NCBI RefSeq assembly: GCF_011769525.1
Contig: NZ_CP050440.1
Coordinates: 3,349,501-3,413,500 of the forward strand
DNA from: Tolypothrix sp. PCC 7910
GTDB taxonomy: Bacteria > Cyanobacteriota > Cyanobacteriia > Cyanobacteriales > Nostocaceae
DNA: 64,000 nt
Reading direction: 5' to 3'
A model generated the notes under the pieces. The model saw only the letters and a list, made by a program, of their open reading frames with translations, was not told the DNA's origin and searched no databases. Both the position numbers and the translations under genes were made by a program. Each line of letters starts with the position of its first letter. Within the stretch, counting starts at the first letter, position 1. This document shows positions 55,122 to 63,632 of the stretch, one piece after another.

Positions 55122-55910
55122 TTACAATAATTCTTCTAAATCATCAGGATTCACCCCTAATTGCCGCAAACGTTCAGCTAGTTGTGCTGCTTTTCTTTTT
55201 GCTTGTTCTGCTTCTTGTTTAGCTTGTCTGGCTTCTTCAGCAGGTTCAGGAATCAATTCTCCGGCTAAAGTGAACCACCTTAACCACAATCTTTCAATAT
55301 CTCGAAATGAGCCTTGCCATAAGCCTAAACTTAATCCGATTTCTGGCATAAGTAAGCGTCCATCAGTTAAATTCATTGGTTCATAATGACCGCCTACTAA
55401 CTGAAATGCTTGGAGTTCATCTGTGTAACGACTAAACACAATATAGTAAGGAACTCGCAAAATTCGTTCGTAAACTTCCCATTTAGTAGGAGGTTTATCT
55501 GTGGCATTTTGTGTATTACCTAAATCTTCATCTTCTGTACCTGGGGATAATAATTCCACAATGACAAAAGGATTGGCTGGTTCTTGCCAAGTTACATAAC
55601 TTAAACGCAAATCCTCACCTTGATATTGTTTTTCCACGCCGACAACACCAAACCAATCTGGGCGTTTGTACCATAAAGGATGTTGTAAATCGTAGTAAAG
55701 ATTGAGGTCAGCAGCGCTGAAAACTAGTTCGGGATTCCAGTTTATTGGTTGAAAAGTTAAATATAAAAGTAAGGGCTGTAAAAAGTGAAAATAATCCGGC
55801 AAACCTGGCTCCTCTGGGTTATCGCTGGGTAAATCATACATTGTGGGTAGGGTTTCCCAAGGCGGAAGGGGCGGATCTGATTGGGGGATATATTTGGGGA
55901 AGATGCTCAT
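55122..55910 (-). CDS. Uma2 family (DUF820) putative endonuclease
   Basis: A 262-residue Uma2/DUF820 protein, a PD-(D/E)xK-type nuclease-like family that is greatly expanded in cyanobacteria. ELVFSAADLNLYYD, PDWFGVVGVEKQYQ and NPFVIVELLSPGTEDEDLG (about 105-125) carry the acidic active-site pattern. The C-terminus (about 225-262) is a coiled coil (PAEEARQAKQEAEQAKRKAAQL). The ATG overlaps the TGA of a broken hicA frame by ATGA, which suggests that the Uma2 gene has replaced the 3' part of hicA in the operon. No target is known. Confidence 0.85.
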   Translation of the reverse strand: MSIFPKYIPQSDPPLPPWETLPTMYDLPSDNPEEPGLPDYFHFLQPLLLYLTFQPINWNPELVFSAADLNLYYDLQHPLWYKRPDWFGVVGVEKQYQGEDLRLSYVTWQEPANPFVIVELLSPGTEDEDLGNTQNATDKPPTKWEVYERILRVPYYIVFSRYTDELQAFQLVGGHYEPMNLTDGRLLMPEIGLSLGLWQGSFRDIERLWLRWFTLAGELIPEPAEEARQAKQEAEQAKRKAAQLAERLRQLGVNPDDLEELL

Positions 55911-55981
55911 AGTAAAAATTCTAATAACTCTAATACTTTAATCACCTTATTTTTTGCTGCATCTACGGGAAATTTTGGCAT
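55907..55981 (-). pseudogene. HicA toxin remnant
   Basis: The frame starts inside the hicB stop (TAATG overlap at 55983-55979) and reads MPKFPVDAAKNKVIKVLELL, then EFLL and TGA: 24 codons. The opening is typical of HicA mRNA-interferase toxins (about 70-85 residues) and the hicB-hicA order is canonical. Everything after the first helix is lost, including the catalytic His and the dsRBD-like sheet, so the toxin cannot be active. The TGA is shared with the start of the Uma2 gene. Confidence 0.7.
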
Positions 55982-56208
55982 TAAATAATCACCTCAGCTT
56001 CAGCTATAAAAGCCTCTAAAACTGGTGATTCGTCCTCCAAAACATCCTCACCAAATACTTCTATATGGCATTGGATAGCTGATTTAACATCAGCTAAAGC
56101 TTCTGCATAAGTGTTACCTTCACCAACGACAACACCTTTAATACCAAGAAGAGGATAGGCAATATAGCCATCAGGATGCTTTTCAACAATAATTTTGATT
56201 GGTTTCAT
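55981..56208 (-). CDS. HicB family antitoxin-like protein
   Basis: A 75-residue HicB-type protein with the partial RNase H-like fold: IKIIVEKHPDGYIAYPLLGIKGVVVGEGNTYAEALADVKSAIQCHIE (about 3-50). No DNA-binding helix-turn-helix or ribbon follows it. HicB neutralises HicA toxins; here the partner is only a 24-codon remnant directly downstream, so this is an orphan antitoxin. It may still be kept for another role. It starts 70 bp downstream of the AbrB-like gene on the same strand. Confidence 0.82.
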   Translation of the reverse strand: MKPIKIIVEKHPDGYIAYPLLGIKGVVVGEGNTYAEALADVKSAIQCHIEVFGEDVLEDESPVLEAFIAEAEVII

Positions 56209-56278
56209 TGATTTAGTTAGTCATAGTATGAGTTGGGCTTCGCAATATAACAGAGCCAGATTGAGAATTTTGTATTGC

Positions 56279-56500
56279 TTAAATGGTGTCGTAGATAGCA
56301 TCATCTTCGCTGTAGCCTTTTAATAATTGCTCGGTTGCAAGATGATGCCAAGCTGCTTGTTCTTGTTTTTCTTCGGTGGGTTCATTGACAAGAATAATTA
56401 CTTTCACTTGCTGATTATTTGCTAAGTTTTGTAAAGCAGCATTCGGTAATTCTATTTTGCCTTCAGCAGTGACATTAGCTGGGAAGTCGTATGCTTTCAT
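56279..56500 (-). CDS. Small AbrB-like antitoxin-type protein
   Basis: 73 residues from the ATG at 56500 (MKAYDFPANVTAEGKIELPNAAL). The first 45 residues look like a swapped-hairpin AbrB/MazE-like fold (ANVTAEGKIELP, QVKVIILVNE) and the tail is acidic (YSEDDAIYDTI), as in many cyanobacterial antitoxins. The toxin normally found next to such genes (PIN, MazF or RelE type) is absent on either side. A frame 18 codons longer is open upstream, but the internal ATG is preferred because the fold begins there. Confidence 0.6.
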   Translation of the reverse strand: MKAYDFPANVTAEGKIELPNAALQNLANNQQVKVIILVNEPTEEKQEQAAWHHLATEQLLKGYSEDDAIYDTI

Positions 56501-56554
56501 ATTGTATTTATTTTTCGCTAGTTCTAATACTATTTTGACGCTGTTATTGCACAA

Positions 56555-59389
56555 CTAGCTGCGTTCCCATATCTGAATATTACCGCCATATTCACCAATG
56601 GCTAACAACTGTCCATTTGCGCTGAAAGAAATGGAATGAACTTGTAAGGATGCGGTAAACTTACAGATTTCTGTTCTTGTTGCTACGTGCAACAATTTAA
56701 CAGTTTTATCTTCACTTGCAATGGCTAACAATTGCCTGTCGGAACTAAAAGCAAAAGAATTAAACTGCGAAGGCGCATTAAAAGTATCGATTTCTGCGCC
56801 AGTTTCAACTTGGCATACTTTGATAGTTGTACCTTTACTACCAATCGCTAATAATTGCCTATCAAAACTAAAATTAACAGAATTCACCCAGTCCGCAGGA
56901 CAATTAAAAGTGGAGATTTCTCTACCAGTTGCTACCTCCCATAGCCTGATAGTTCCTTCATAACTCATGCTAACTAACAATTTTCCATCTGGGCTAAAAG
57001 ATAGGGAATTAACTGTGTGGGAATGACCAGATAAAATCCTAATTTCTTTAAGAGTTCCCATATGCCACAGTTTTATAATATTGTCTTGGCCGCCACTTGC
57101 TAGAAGTAGCCCATCTGGACTGAATGCAATAGACCTAATTGGATATTCATGATCGCGGAGAATTTTAATTGCTCTACCAGTTCCAACCTCCCACAATTGA
57201 ATCCATCTGAAGCTAACACTAGCTAAAATTTGCCCATCTGGACTCAAAGCGATAGGGTCAATATTTTTACTATCACCGATATACCAACTCATATTCCCAG
57301 CAAAGGTTATAATTTCTCTGCCAGTTTCAACTTGCCGTAGTTTGATAGTGTTGGTATAACTACTAGCTAATTTGTCCTTGCCAAAGCTGCCAAAGCTGAC
57401 AGAATTAATCCTATCAACCCTGTCCGGATCATCAGTAAAGGTGCGAATTTCTTGACCAGTCACAACATCCCAAAGTTTGACAGTTTTGTCTTCACCACCA
57501 CTAGCTAATATTTTTCCATCTTGACTAAAAGCAGCTGACCAAATATTGCCATAATGACCAGTAAGCTGATGGATCTCTTCTACTCTAATTACTCCTCTAA
57601 AAAAGGAACGAAGAGATTTATGTCTTGTGAAGAACATACCAATGAAGTTTTGTATTCTTTGGAATATTGATTGTCGAAAAAATATTTTATATGTCAATGA
57701 TCCTGTAATCCGCCAGAGTCTTATAACTCCCTCACCAGCAGTAGCTAATAGTTGCCCATCTTGACTAAAGGCAACAGAATTAACCCTGCCACAAGGTATA
57801 AATATTGCTTGGCTATGTGCTTCCTCTTGTGGTTTCCAGTAGGTGTTACTACTAGGCAACATTTGCACATTTTTTGGATTAAAATAAACTTCTTGACCAT
57901 GTGCTATTAGTGAAATAGCTAAATAGTAAAGATTTCCAATAGCCAACATTTCTACTACTTTTTTATTAGAATATTCATAATAAGTTGGGCTAAAAGCAAT
58001 AGAATGCACATGGAAGCCGCCAGAATCAGGAAAAGTATGGATTTTTCTGCCAGTTGCGACATCCCAAAGTTGTACTGTCCCCTCTCTACCATGACCACTA
58101 GCTAATGTTTTCATATCTGGGCTGAACGCGAGTGACCAGACTGCCCACTCGGAATGATGTAAGGTGTAGACTTCTTTGCCAGTTGCGATATCCCATACTT
58201 TAATAGTTCCATCTGCACCACCACTAGCCAATAGTGTAGTGATGCCTCCAGAGTAGCCAAAGGCAAGTGAGCCAATCTCTGTAGAATGACCAGTGAGAGT
58301 ATGCATATGCCTGCATATACCAAACTCCACATCACTTAGTTCTAATAAATTAATGGAATTTTCGTTACCAATATTTTCTGTAGCGAGCGCTAAAATTCTG
58401 CCATCGAAATCCAGGGTGAATTTCTTACCAATACCAGGGATGGTATTTAACCGATTCCAGTTTTGAGAAATGACTACAGATGAATTTGGGGATTTTAAAT
58501 TTTGAATAGATGGTTGAGGAGTCGATGTTTTTTGTGTAACGTTATCTGTACCTGAAGTTACACCCGTATTCATTCCCAATAAATCTAACCATTCCTGTAC
58601 TGACCTGGGGCGAAGCTCATACTTTAATTCCATACCCTGGATAATTGCCTCATTCACCTTGTCGCTGATCCTGGAATTTAAATCTTTTGGCGGTATGAGG
58701 TTGGTGTTTTGCAATCTCGCGGGTACAGGTGCAGGTAACTGTCCAGTAAGCAAACTATATAATGTGGCTGCTAGGGCGTAGACATCAGTGTATTCTCCCC
58801 ATCTCGCTTTTGGAAGATACTGTTCTGGTGGCGCGAAACCGTGGGTAAGACCGCCAGGAAGAGTATGGGTAACATCTGGGATAAATCCCTGTGCTAAACC
58901 AAAATCAATCAGCACGGCTTCTGGTTTACCTGCACGCATCATGATATTACTTGGCTTCAAATCCCGATGCAGCAAACCACGTTGATGAATTAAGGTTAAA
59001 GCGTCACTAATTTGCCGGATATATATCAGCGCTTCAGCTTCTGGTAAAGCTCCTTTTTGGCTTATCCTTCTGCCTAAATCTTCCCCCTCAATGTACTCCA
59101 TAGCCATACAAGGGAAATTTTCTTCAAAAAATGCATTTTCTATCTGAACAATGTGGCGATGGCGGCACAATGATAACACCAGTGCTTCATCGCGGAAGTT
59201 TTGTCTTAATAAATTTTGGTGCGGTATCCAGTCAGGATGATTGAGTATTTGCTCTCTGATGGTTTTAATTACCCTGAACTCACCCTGTTGATTTCTCGCA
59301 AGATAGGTAATGCCTATCCCACCTTCACCTAATTTTCTCTCGATGATGTAGCGACTACCAAATAACTCTTGCCCTGGATTCCACACCAT
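56555..59389 (-). CDS. Serine/threonine protein kinase with WD40 propeller
   Basis: A 944-residue fusion. The kinase domain (about 12-270) has GEGGIG (21-26), K42, HRDLKPSN (141-148, catalytic D143) and DFG (162-164), so it should be active. A linker rich in Ser/Thr follows, then about 12 WD40 repeats (about 310-944) with recurring GH...SIAFSPDGxxLASGGxDxxIKLW, enough for one or two seven-bladed propellers. WD40 scaffolds bind protein partners. Kinase/WD40 fusions are frequent in filamentous cyanobacteria. It has no transmembrane segment. The gene is next to small antitoxin and Uma2 genes on the same strand. Confidence 0.92.
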   Translation of the reverse strand: MVWNPGQELFGSRYIIERKLGEGGIGITYLARNQQGEFRVIKTIREQILNHPDWIPHQNLLRQNFRDEALVLSLCRHRHIVQIENAFFEENFPCMAMEYIEGEDLGRRISQKGALPEAEALIYIRQISDALTLIHQRGLLHRDLKPSNIMMRAGKPEAVLIDFGLAQGFIPDVTHTLPGGLTHGFAPPEQYLPKARWGEYTDVYALAATLYSLLTGQLPAPVPARLQNTNLIPPKDLNSRISDKVNEAIIQGMELKYELRPRSVQEWLDLLGMNTGVTSGTDNVTQKTSTPQPSIQNLKSPNSSVVISQNWNRLNTIPGIGKKFTLDFDGRILALATENIGNENSINLLELSDVEFGICRHMHTLTGHSTEIGSLAFGYSGGITTLLASGGADGTIKVWDIATGKEVYTLHHSEWAVWSLAFSPDMKTLASGHGREGTVQLWDVATGRKIHTFPDSGGFHVHSIAFSPTYYEYSNKKVVEMLAIGNLYYLAISLIAHGQEVYFNPKNVQMLPSSNTYWKPQEEAHSQAIFIPCGRVNSVAFSQDGQLLATAGEGVIRLWRITGSLTYKIFFRQSIFQRIQNFIGMFFTRHKSLRSFFRGVIRVEEIHQLTGHYGNIWSAAFSQDGKILASGGEDKTVKLWDVVTGQEIRTFTDDPDRVDRINSVSFGSFGKDKLASSYTNTIKLRQVETGREIITFAGNMSWYIGDSKNIDPIALSPDGQILASVSFRWIQLWEVGTGRAIKILRDHEYPIRSIAFSPDGLLLASGGQDNIIKLWHMGTLKEIRILSGHSHTVNSLSFSPDGKLLVSMSYEGTIRLWEVATGREISTFNCPADWVNSVNFSFDRQLLAIGSKGTTIKVCQVETGAEIDTFNAPSQFNSFAFSSDRQLLAIASEDKTVKLLHVATRTEICKFTASLQVHSISFSANGQLLAIGEYGGNIQIWERS

Positions 59390-59549
59390 TGGTCAAAACC
59401 GTAGTTTTACTGATATTTTATTTTGGCATACGCTTTCATACTTGACGGCGCGTTGCATTGCGTGACAACACAACGGCAATAAAGCGGGAGAACATCCACA
59501 CCGCTTTTTGCCTCCCCTACGTTGAATTTTCTTAACTGATGTCAAAAAT

Positions 59550-60260
59550 CTAATCTTGCGGTTCAATTCCCGCCGCCCGCAATTGTGCTGCTAATCTTTC
59601 AGCCCGTTGTCGTTCTTTTTGGGCTAATTCTGAACCCCAAAGTAGTAGATTTCCTTGTTCATCCCACCAACGCAACCAATTTCCTGTACGATTTTCACGA
59701 GTACCTTGCCATACAGCGAGATAAAGATTCATTTGGGCTATCCAGTAACGCTGGTTTTCGTTGGGGTTTTGGACAACATATCTGCCAGTATTATTATCTA
59801 AGCAATAAACTTCTAAATCTCCGCTATCAGGTTCAAAAATGGCGTAGTTTGGAACTTTTAAGACGCATTCGTAAAAAAACCATTTACCTGGGGGGTAGGT
59901 GGGTTTGATGGAGTATTCTCCACCTTCTGTATCAGAAAGAAATTCTATGACAATTACGGGAATGTCTCCCTGTAGCTGTGGTGTGTAACTGCGGGTGACA
60001 TCTTCTCGATTAACGCTAATTTTGGGAATATACGCCCAGTCTGGGGCTTTGACGACAATTTTGCCATTTAATGTAGCGCAGATACCGTAATTTGTTGGTG
60101 TGAGGGCGTTGGGTGGAAGTTTACCAGCAAGTTCTAAACTTTGTGTTAGTGCCGCAGCTAAGGCTGGTTGGTTGATGTTGTCCACTGGATCGTCTGGGAG
60201 TTTGTAATCGTCGGGTAGTTTTTCCCAAGTGATTTTATAGTCTTGGGTAAAGGCTGTCAT
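59550..60260 (-). CDS. Uma2 family (DUF820) putative endonuclease
   Basis: A 236-residue Uma2/DUF820 protein, the second within 5 kb. NGKIVVKAPDWAYIPKISVNRE and IPVIVIEFLSDTEGGEYS (about 105-125) carry the acidic active-site pattern (PD...E). The C-terminus is a short coiled segment (LAQKERQRAERLAAQLRAAG). Similar to the Uma2 protein at 55122 in layout, but too diverged to be a recent tandem copy. Function and target are unknown. Confidence 0.85.
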   Translation of the reverse strand: MTAFTQDYKITWEKLPDDYKLPDDPVDNINQPALAAALTQSLELAGKLPPNALTPTNYGICATLNGKIVVKAPDWAYIPKISVNREDVTRSYTPQLQGDIPVIVIEFLSDTEGGEYSIKPTYPPGKWFFYECVLKVPNYAIFEPDSGDLEVYCLDNNTGRYVVQNPNENQRYWIAQMNLYLAVWQGTRENRTGNWLRWWDEQGNLLLWGSELAQKERQRAERLAAQLRAAGIEPQD

Positions 60261-60296
60261 GGCAGGTTTTCCTTTGGTGTGGTGTCAAAGTTGGAA

Positions 60297-60427
60297 TGAA
60301 CCTCACCCCCCTACCCACCTCTCCGCAAGCAGAGAGGGGGGAGTAATTTTCCAATCTTTGCTGTGGTAACAGGTTTGGTTTGGGGAATTTAGCCCCTCCT
60401 CGCTTGCGGGGAGGGGTTGGGGTGGGG
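60297..60427. repeat. Inverted copies of a CTCC-GCAAGC palindromic repeat
   Basis: CTCTCCGCAAGCAGAGAGG (60319-60338) and CCCCTCCTCGCTTGCGGGG (60393-60411) are two copies of one GC-rich palindromic unit in opposite orientation. They lie in the short gap between the Uma2 gene and radA. This type is dispersed in Nostoc genomes. Confidence 0.65.
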
Positions 60428-62002
60428 TTACTCGTCTTCATCAGGTTCTAAATCTTCTTCTGTCAGTTCTTGATGGGGAATAGCGGCAATAATTGCATCG
60501 ATTACTTTGGAAACTGGTAAAATCTCGATATTAAGGTCGGGGAATTTTGTTCCTTTGGGGACGATCGCTCTTTTAAATCCGAGTTTGGCTGCTTCTTTTA
60601 ACCGCAGTTCCATCTGAGAAACTGATCGCACTTGTCCCCCTAACCCGACTTCACCAATCAAAACTGTACCTGGATCGACTATGCGATCGCGGAAACTCGC
60701 AACAATGGCGATCGCAATTCCTAAATCTACGGCTGGTTCTTCCACATTCAAACCACCAGCCGAAGCGACGTAGGAATCTAGTTTCGACATGGGAATTCCT
60801 ACCCGTTTTTCTAACACCGCTAAAATTTGCACTAAGCGGTTATAGTCTATCCCTGTAGCGGCGCGTCGGGGGGAGGGGTAGCTAGTAGGACTTACCAAAG
60901 CTTGCAATTCCACAACAATCGGGCGAGTTCCTTCGCAAGCCACAACAATCGCCGTACCTGGTGCTGGATCGTCACGATTACCTAGAAATAACTCCGAGGG
61001 GTTAGGAACTTCACGCAATCCATGAGATACCATCTCAAAAATACCGATTTCGTGAGTTGCACCGAAGCGATTTTTAACTGTCCGTAATAACCGATGGGAA
61101 GCAAAGCGATCGCCTTCAAAATACAATACCGTATCTACTAAATGTTCTAAAACTTTCGGCCCCGCGATCGCACCTTCTTTAGTTACGTGTCCCACAATTA
61201 ACATTGTGATATCTTCGTGCTTTGCCACTTTCATCAGTGCAGCCGTACATTCCCGCACTTGCGCTACGGAACCAGGCGCAGATGTCAGTGCCGGAAAGAA
61301 CACTGTTTGAATACTATCAATTACTGCCACATTTGGTTTAAGAGAGTCTATTTCCCGAAGAATTTCTTCTAAATCTGTTTCTGGCAATATATATAAATCT
61401 GCACCTATATTGTCAGGGTTTATACTTTGATTGTCTATGGCAACAGGTATGACTTCACTTTGAGGTTCTATGGGAACAGGTGTTACTTCCTCTACAACTG
61501 TATTTTCATCGCCTACAACATTGACGCTTTTAGATACTCCTAAGCGCGAAGCTCTTAACTTTACTTGTTGACCTGATTCTTCCCCTGTGACATAAAGAAT
61601 GCGGTATCTCTGCGCTAATTGATTAGATACTTGAAGTAGTAGAGTTGATTTCCCAATTCCTGGATCGCCACCAATTAAGACCATCGAACCAGGGACAACG
61701 CCACCACCCAAAACTCGATCTAATTCACCATAGCCAGATTCCCAGCGAGCAATTTGGCGATCGCTAATTTGATCGAATGTTAAGGAAGAGCGCGGTTTTG
61801 CTGGCTTATTATGAGATTTGCCATTAGTGGATGCTGATTGCCAACCACTGACTCCTCCTCGGCTGGGTATATCGACCGATGATTGGATGGAAATTTGTTC
61901 TTCTAAAGAGTTGTAAGTACCACAAGCGGGACACTTACCAAACCATTGAGAAGATTCTGCTCCACAATCGTTACAAATGTAAAAGGTTTTGGACTTTGCC
62001 AT
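60428..62002 (-). CDS. radA: DNA repair protein RadA
   Basis: A 524-residue RadA. A zinc finger C10-x2-C13-x10-C24-x2-C27 opens the protein, then the RecA-like ATPase with Walker A GGDPGIGKST (111-120), Walker B around NVAVIDSI (223-230) and the RadA-specific KNRFG motif, and a C-terminal Lon-like domain. RadA helps in recombination-intermediate branch migration. An insert of about 38 residues (163-200, Pro/Glu/Val-rich) separates Walker A and B and is longer than in E. coli. It is divergent from rpaB. Confidence 0.96.
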   Translation of the reverse strand: MAKSKTFYICNDCGAESSQWFGKCPACGTYNSLEEQISIQSSVDIPSRGGVSGWQSASTNGKSHNKPAKPRSSLTFDQISDRQIARWESGYGELDRVLGGGVVPGSMVLIGGDPGIGKSTLLLQVSNQLAQRYRILYVTGEESGQQVKLRASRLGVSKSVNVVGDENTVVEEVTPVPIEPQSEVIPVAIDNQSINPDNIGADLYILPETDLEEILREIDSLKPNVAVIDSIQTVFFPALTSAPGSVAQVRECTAALMKVAKHEDITMLIVGHVTKEGAIAGPKVLEHLVDTVLYFEGDRFASHRLLRTVKNRFGATHEIGIFEMVSHGLREVPNPSELFLGNRDDPAPGTAIVVACEGTRPIVVELQALVSPTSYPSPRRAATGIDYNRLVQILAVLEKRVGIPMSKLDSYVASAGGLNVEEPAVDLGIAIAIVASFRDRIVDPGTVLIGEVGLGGQVRSVSQMELRLKEAAKLGFKRAIVPKGTKFPDLNIEILPVSKVIDAIIAAIPHQELTEEDLEPDEDE

Positions 62003-62172
62003 TCTTAAATCTTATTAAATAATCTTAATTTTTCCTTAATTCTTGGCGAAAACAAAAGTTCAATAATAGTAGTAGTTACAGCTTTTTTTCATCTAATTCA
62101 TGGAATGATATCTTAATATTATGGTATTAAAAATTAATCATGAAAAATTTTAGTTAAGGAGCGTTGAGAAAC

Positions 62173-62901
62173 TTGGAAAGTCATAAAGAAAAAATCCTGG
62201 TGGTAGACGACGAAGCCAGCATTCGCCGGATTTTGGAAACGCGCCTTTCCATGATTGGCTACGATGTAGTGACTGCTGGTGATGGAGAAGAAGCTTTGGA
62301 AACTTTTCGCAAAGCTGACCCCGACCTGGTAGTTTTGGATGTAATGATGCCAAAACTCGATGGCTACGGTGTATGCCAAGAACTACGTAAGGAGTCAGAT
62401 GTCCCTATTATTATGCTAACAGCCTTAGGGGACGTAGCCGATCGCATCACCGGATTAGAGTTAGGCGCTGATGATTATGTAGTTAAGCCGTTTTCCCCGA
62501 AGGAACTAGAAGCCCGGATTCGCTCAGTACTCAGACGGGTAGACAAAACCAGTGCTTCTGGAATTCCTAGTTCTGGAGTCATCCACGTTGCTAATATCAA
62601 AATTGATACGAATAAGCGACAAGTTTACAAAGGCGATGAGCGTATTCGCTTAACTGGTATGGAATTTAGCTTACTAGAGTTACTCGTTAGCCGCTCTGGA
62701 GAAGCTTTTTCCCGTTCGGAAATTTTGCAAGAAGTTTGGGGTTACACACCAGAACGCCATGTCGATACTCGCGTGGTGGATGTGCATATCTCTCGTTTGC
62801 GCGCCAAATTAGAAGACGATCCCAGCAATCCTGAATTGATTCTCACCGCCCGTGGCACTGGTTATTTATTCCAAAGGATAATTGAACCTGGCGAGGAATA
62901 G
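62173..62901 (+). CDS. rpaB: Response regulator RpaB (OmpR family)
   Basis: A 242-residue OmpR/PhoB-type regulator: receiver (1-120) with acidic pair and phospho-acceptor Asp in VVLDVMMPKLDG (D56), and a winged-helix DNA-binding domain (about 140-235, RVVDVHISRLRAKLEDD). RpaB is the essential cyanobacterial regulator of photosynthesis and high-light genes, phosphorylated by NblS. The start codon is TTG; the TTG at 62173 (ESHKEKILVVDDEA) lies 11 bases after AAGGAG and is more plausible than the TTG at 62164, which is too close to it. Followed on the same strand by the CCB2/CCB4-type gene. Confidence 0.95.
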   Translation: MESHKEKILVVDDEASIRRILETRLSMIGYDVVTAGDGEEALETFRKADPDLVVLDVMMPKLDGYGVCQELRKESDVPIIMLTALGDVADRITGLELGADDYVVKPFSPKELEARIRSVLRRVDKTSASGIPSSGVIHVANIKIDTNKRQVYKGDERIRLTGMEFSLLELLVSRSGEAFSRSEILQEVWGYTPERHVDTRVVDVHISRLRAKLEDDPSNPELILTARGTGYLFQRIIEPGEE

Positions 62902-62963
62902 GGAAGATAAGGGAGATAGGGGAGACTATTCACAAAGGACAAATGACAAATGACTAATGACTA

Positions 62964-63626
62964 ATGACTAAACCCGATCCCAATCTAGTTTTACGCCGTC
63001 TACCCATAGTAGTTGGCTGTTTAGGTGCTGTACTTTTACTAATTAACCGCTTGTTAACACCGGAACTAACAGAATCCCAAGCCCGAGGGGATGTGCTGGG
63101 CGTGATTCTGAGTGCGGTGTTAATTTTAACTGGATTAATTTGGCAGCAAGTACAACCGCGATCGCCTGATATTGTACAACTGATTGGGGAGGAAGGTTTT
63201 GTGTTGGCTGCGGATTTACCAGAAGCCGTGAAAACAGAACTAGCTTGGGCATCCCATTTATTATTAACTAACACCGTCACGCGATCGCTCTTAGTTTTTT
63301 ACCAAGGTAAGGTTCTGTTACGTCGCGGTATTCTGTCGCCTAAATCTGAGGTTGTACCAGGCCCAATTTTAAAAAGGGTATTGGAAACAAAAAAACCTGT
63401 TTATTTAGTTGCATTAAAAGTCTATCCAGGCAAAATAGAATTTGATTATTTGCCCGAAAATACTCAAGGGGTAATTTGTCAACCTATTGGTAATCAAGGT
63501 GTATTAATTTTAGGAGCAAATGCACCTCGCAGTTACACCAAACAAGATGAAAATTGGATATCTGGAATTGCTGATAAATTAGCTGTAACTCTCAGTTCCT
63601 ATTTGCAAGTTGAGTCAGAAAGTTAA
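62964..63626 (+). CDS. CCB2/CCB4-type cofactor assembly protein for cytochrome b6f
   Basis: A 220-residue membrane protein with two N-terminal helices (RLPIVVGCLGAVLLLINRLL and LGVILSAVLILTGLIWQQV) followed by a soluble domain (LIGEEGFVLAADLPEAVKTEL, VICQPIGNQGVLILGAN). This is the pattern of the CCB2/CCB4 (PF11152) family, which attaches the covalent heme ci of cytochrome b6. The ATG lies at the end of a TGACTAATGACTAATGAC repeat. Gap to rpaB is 62 bp, so co-transcription is possible. Confidence 0.85.
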   Translation: MTKPDPNLVLRRLPIVVGCLGAVLLLINRLLTPELTESQARGDVLGVILSAVLILTGLIWQQVQPRSPDIVQLIGEEGFVLAADLPEAVKTELAWASHLLLTNTVTRSLLVFYQGKVLLRRGILSPKSEVVPGPILKRVLETKKPVYLVALKVYPGKIEFDYLPENTQGVICQPIGNQGVLILGANAPRSYTKQDENWISGIADKLAVTLSSYLQVESES

Positions 63627-63632
63627 AACTGT

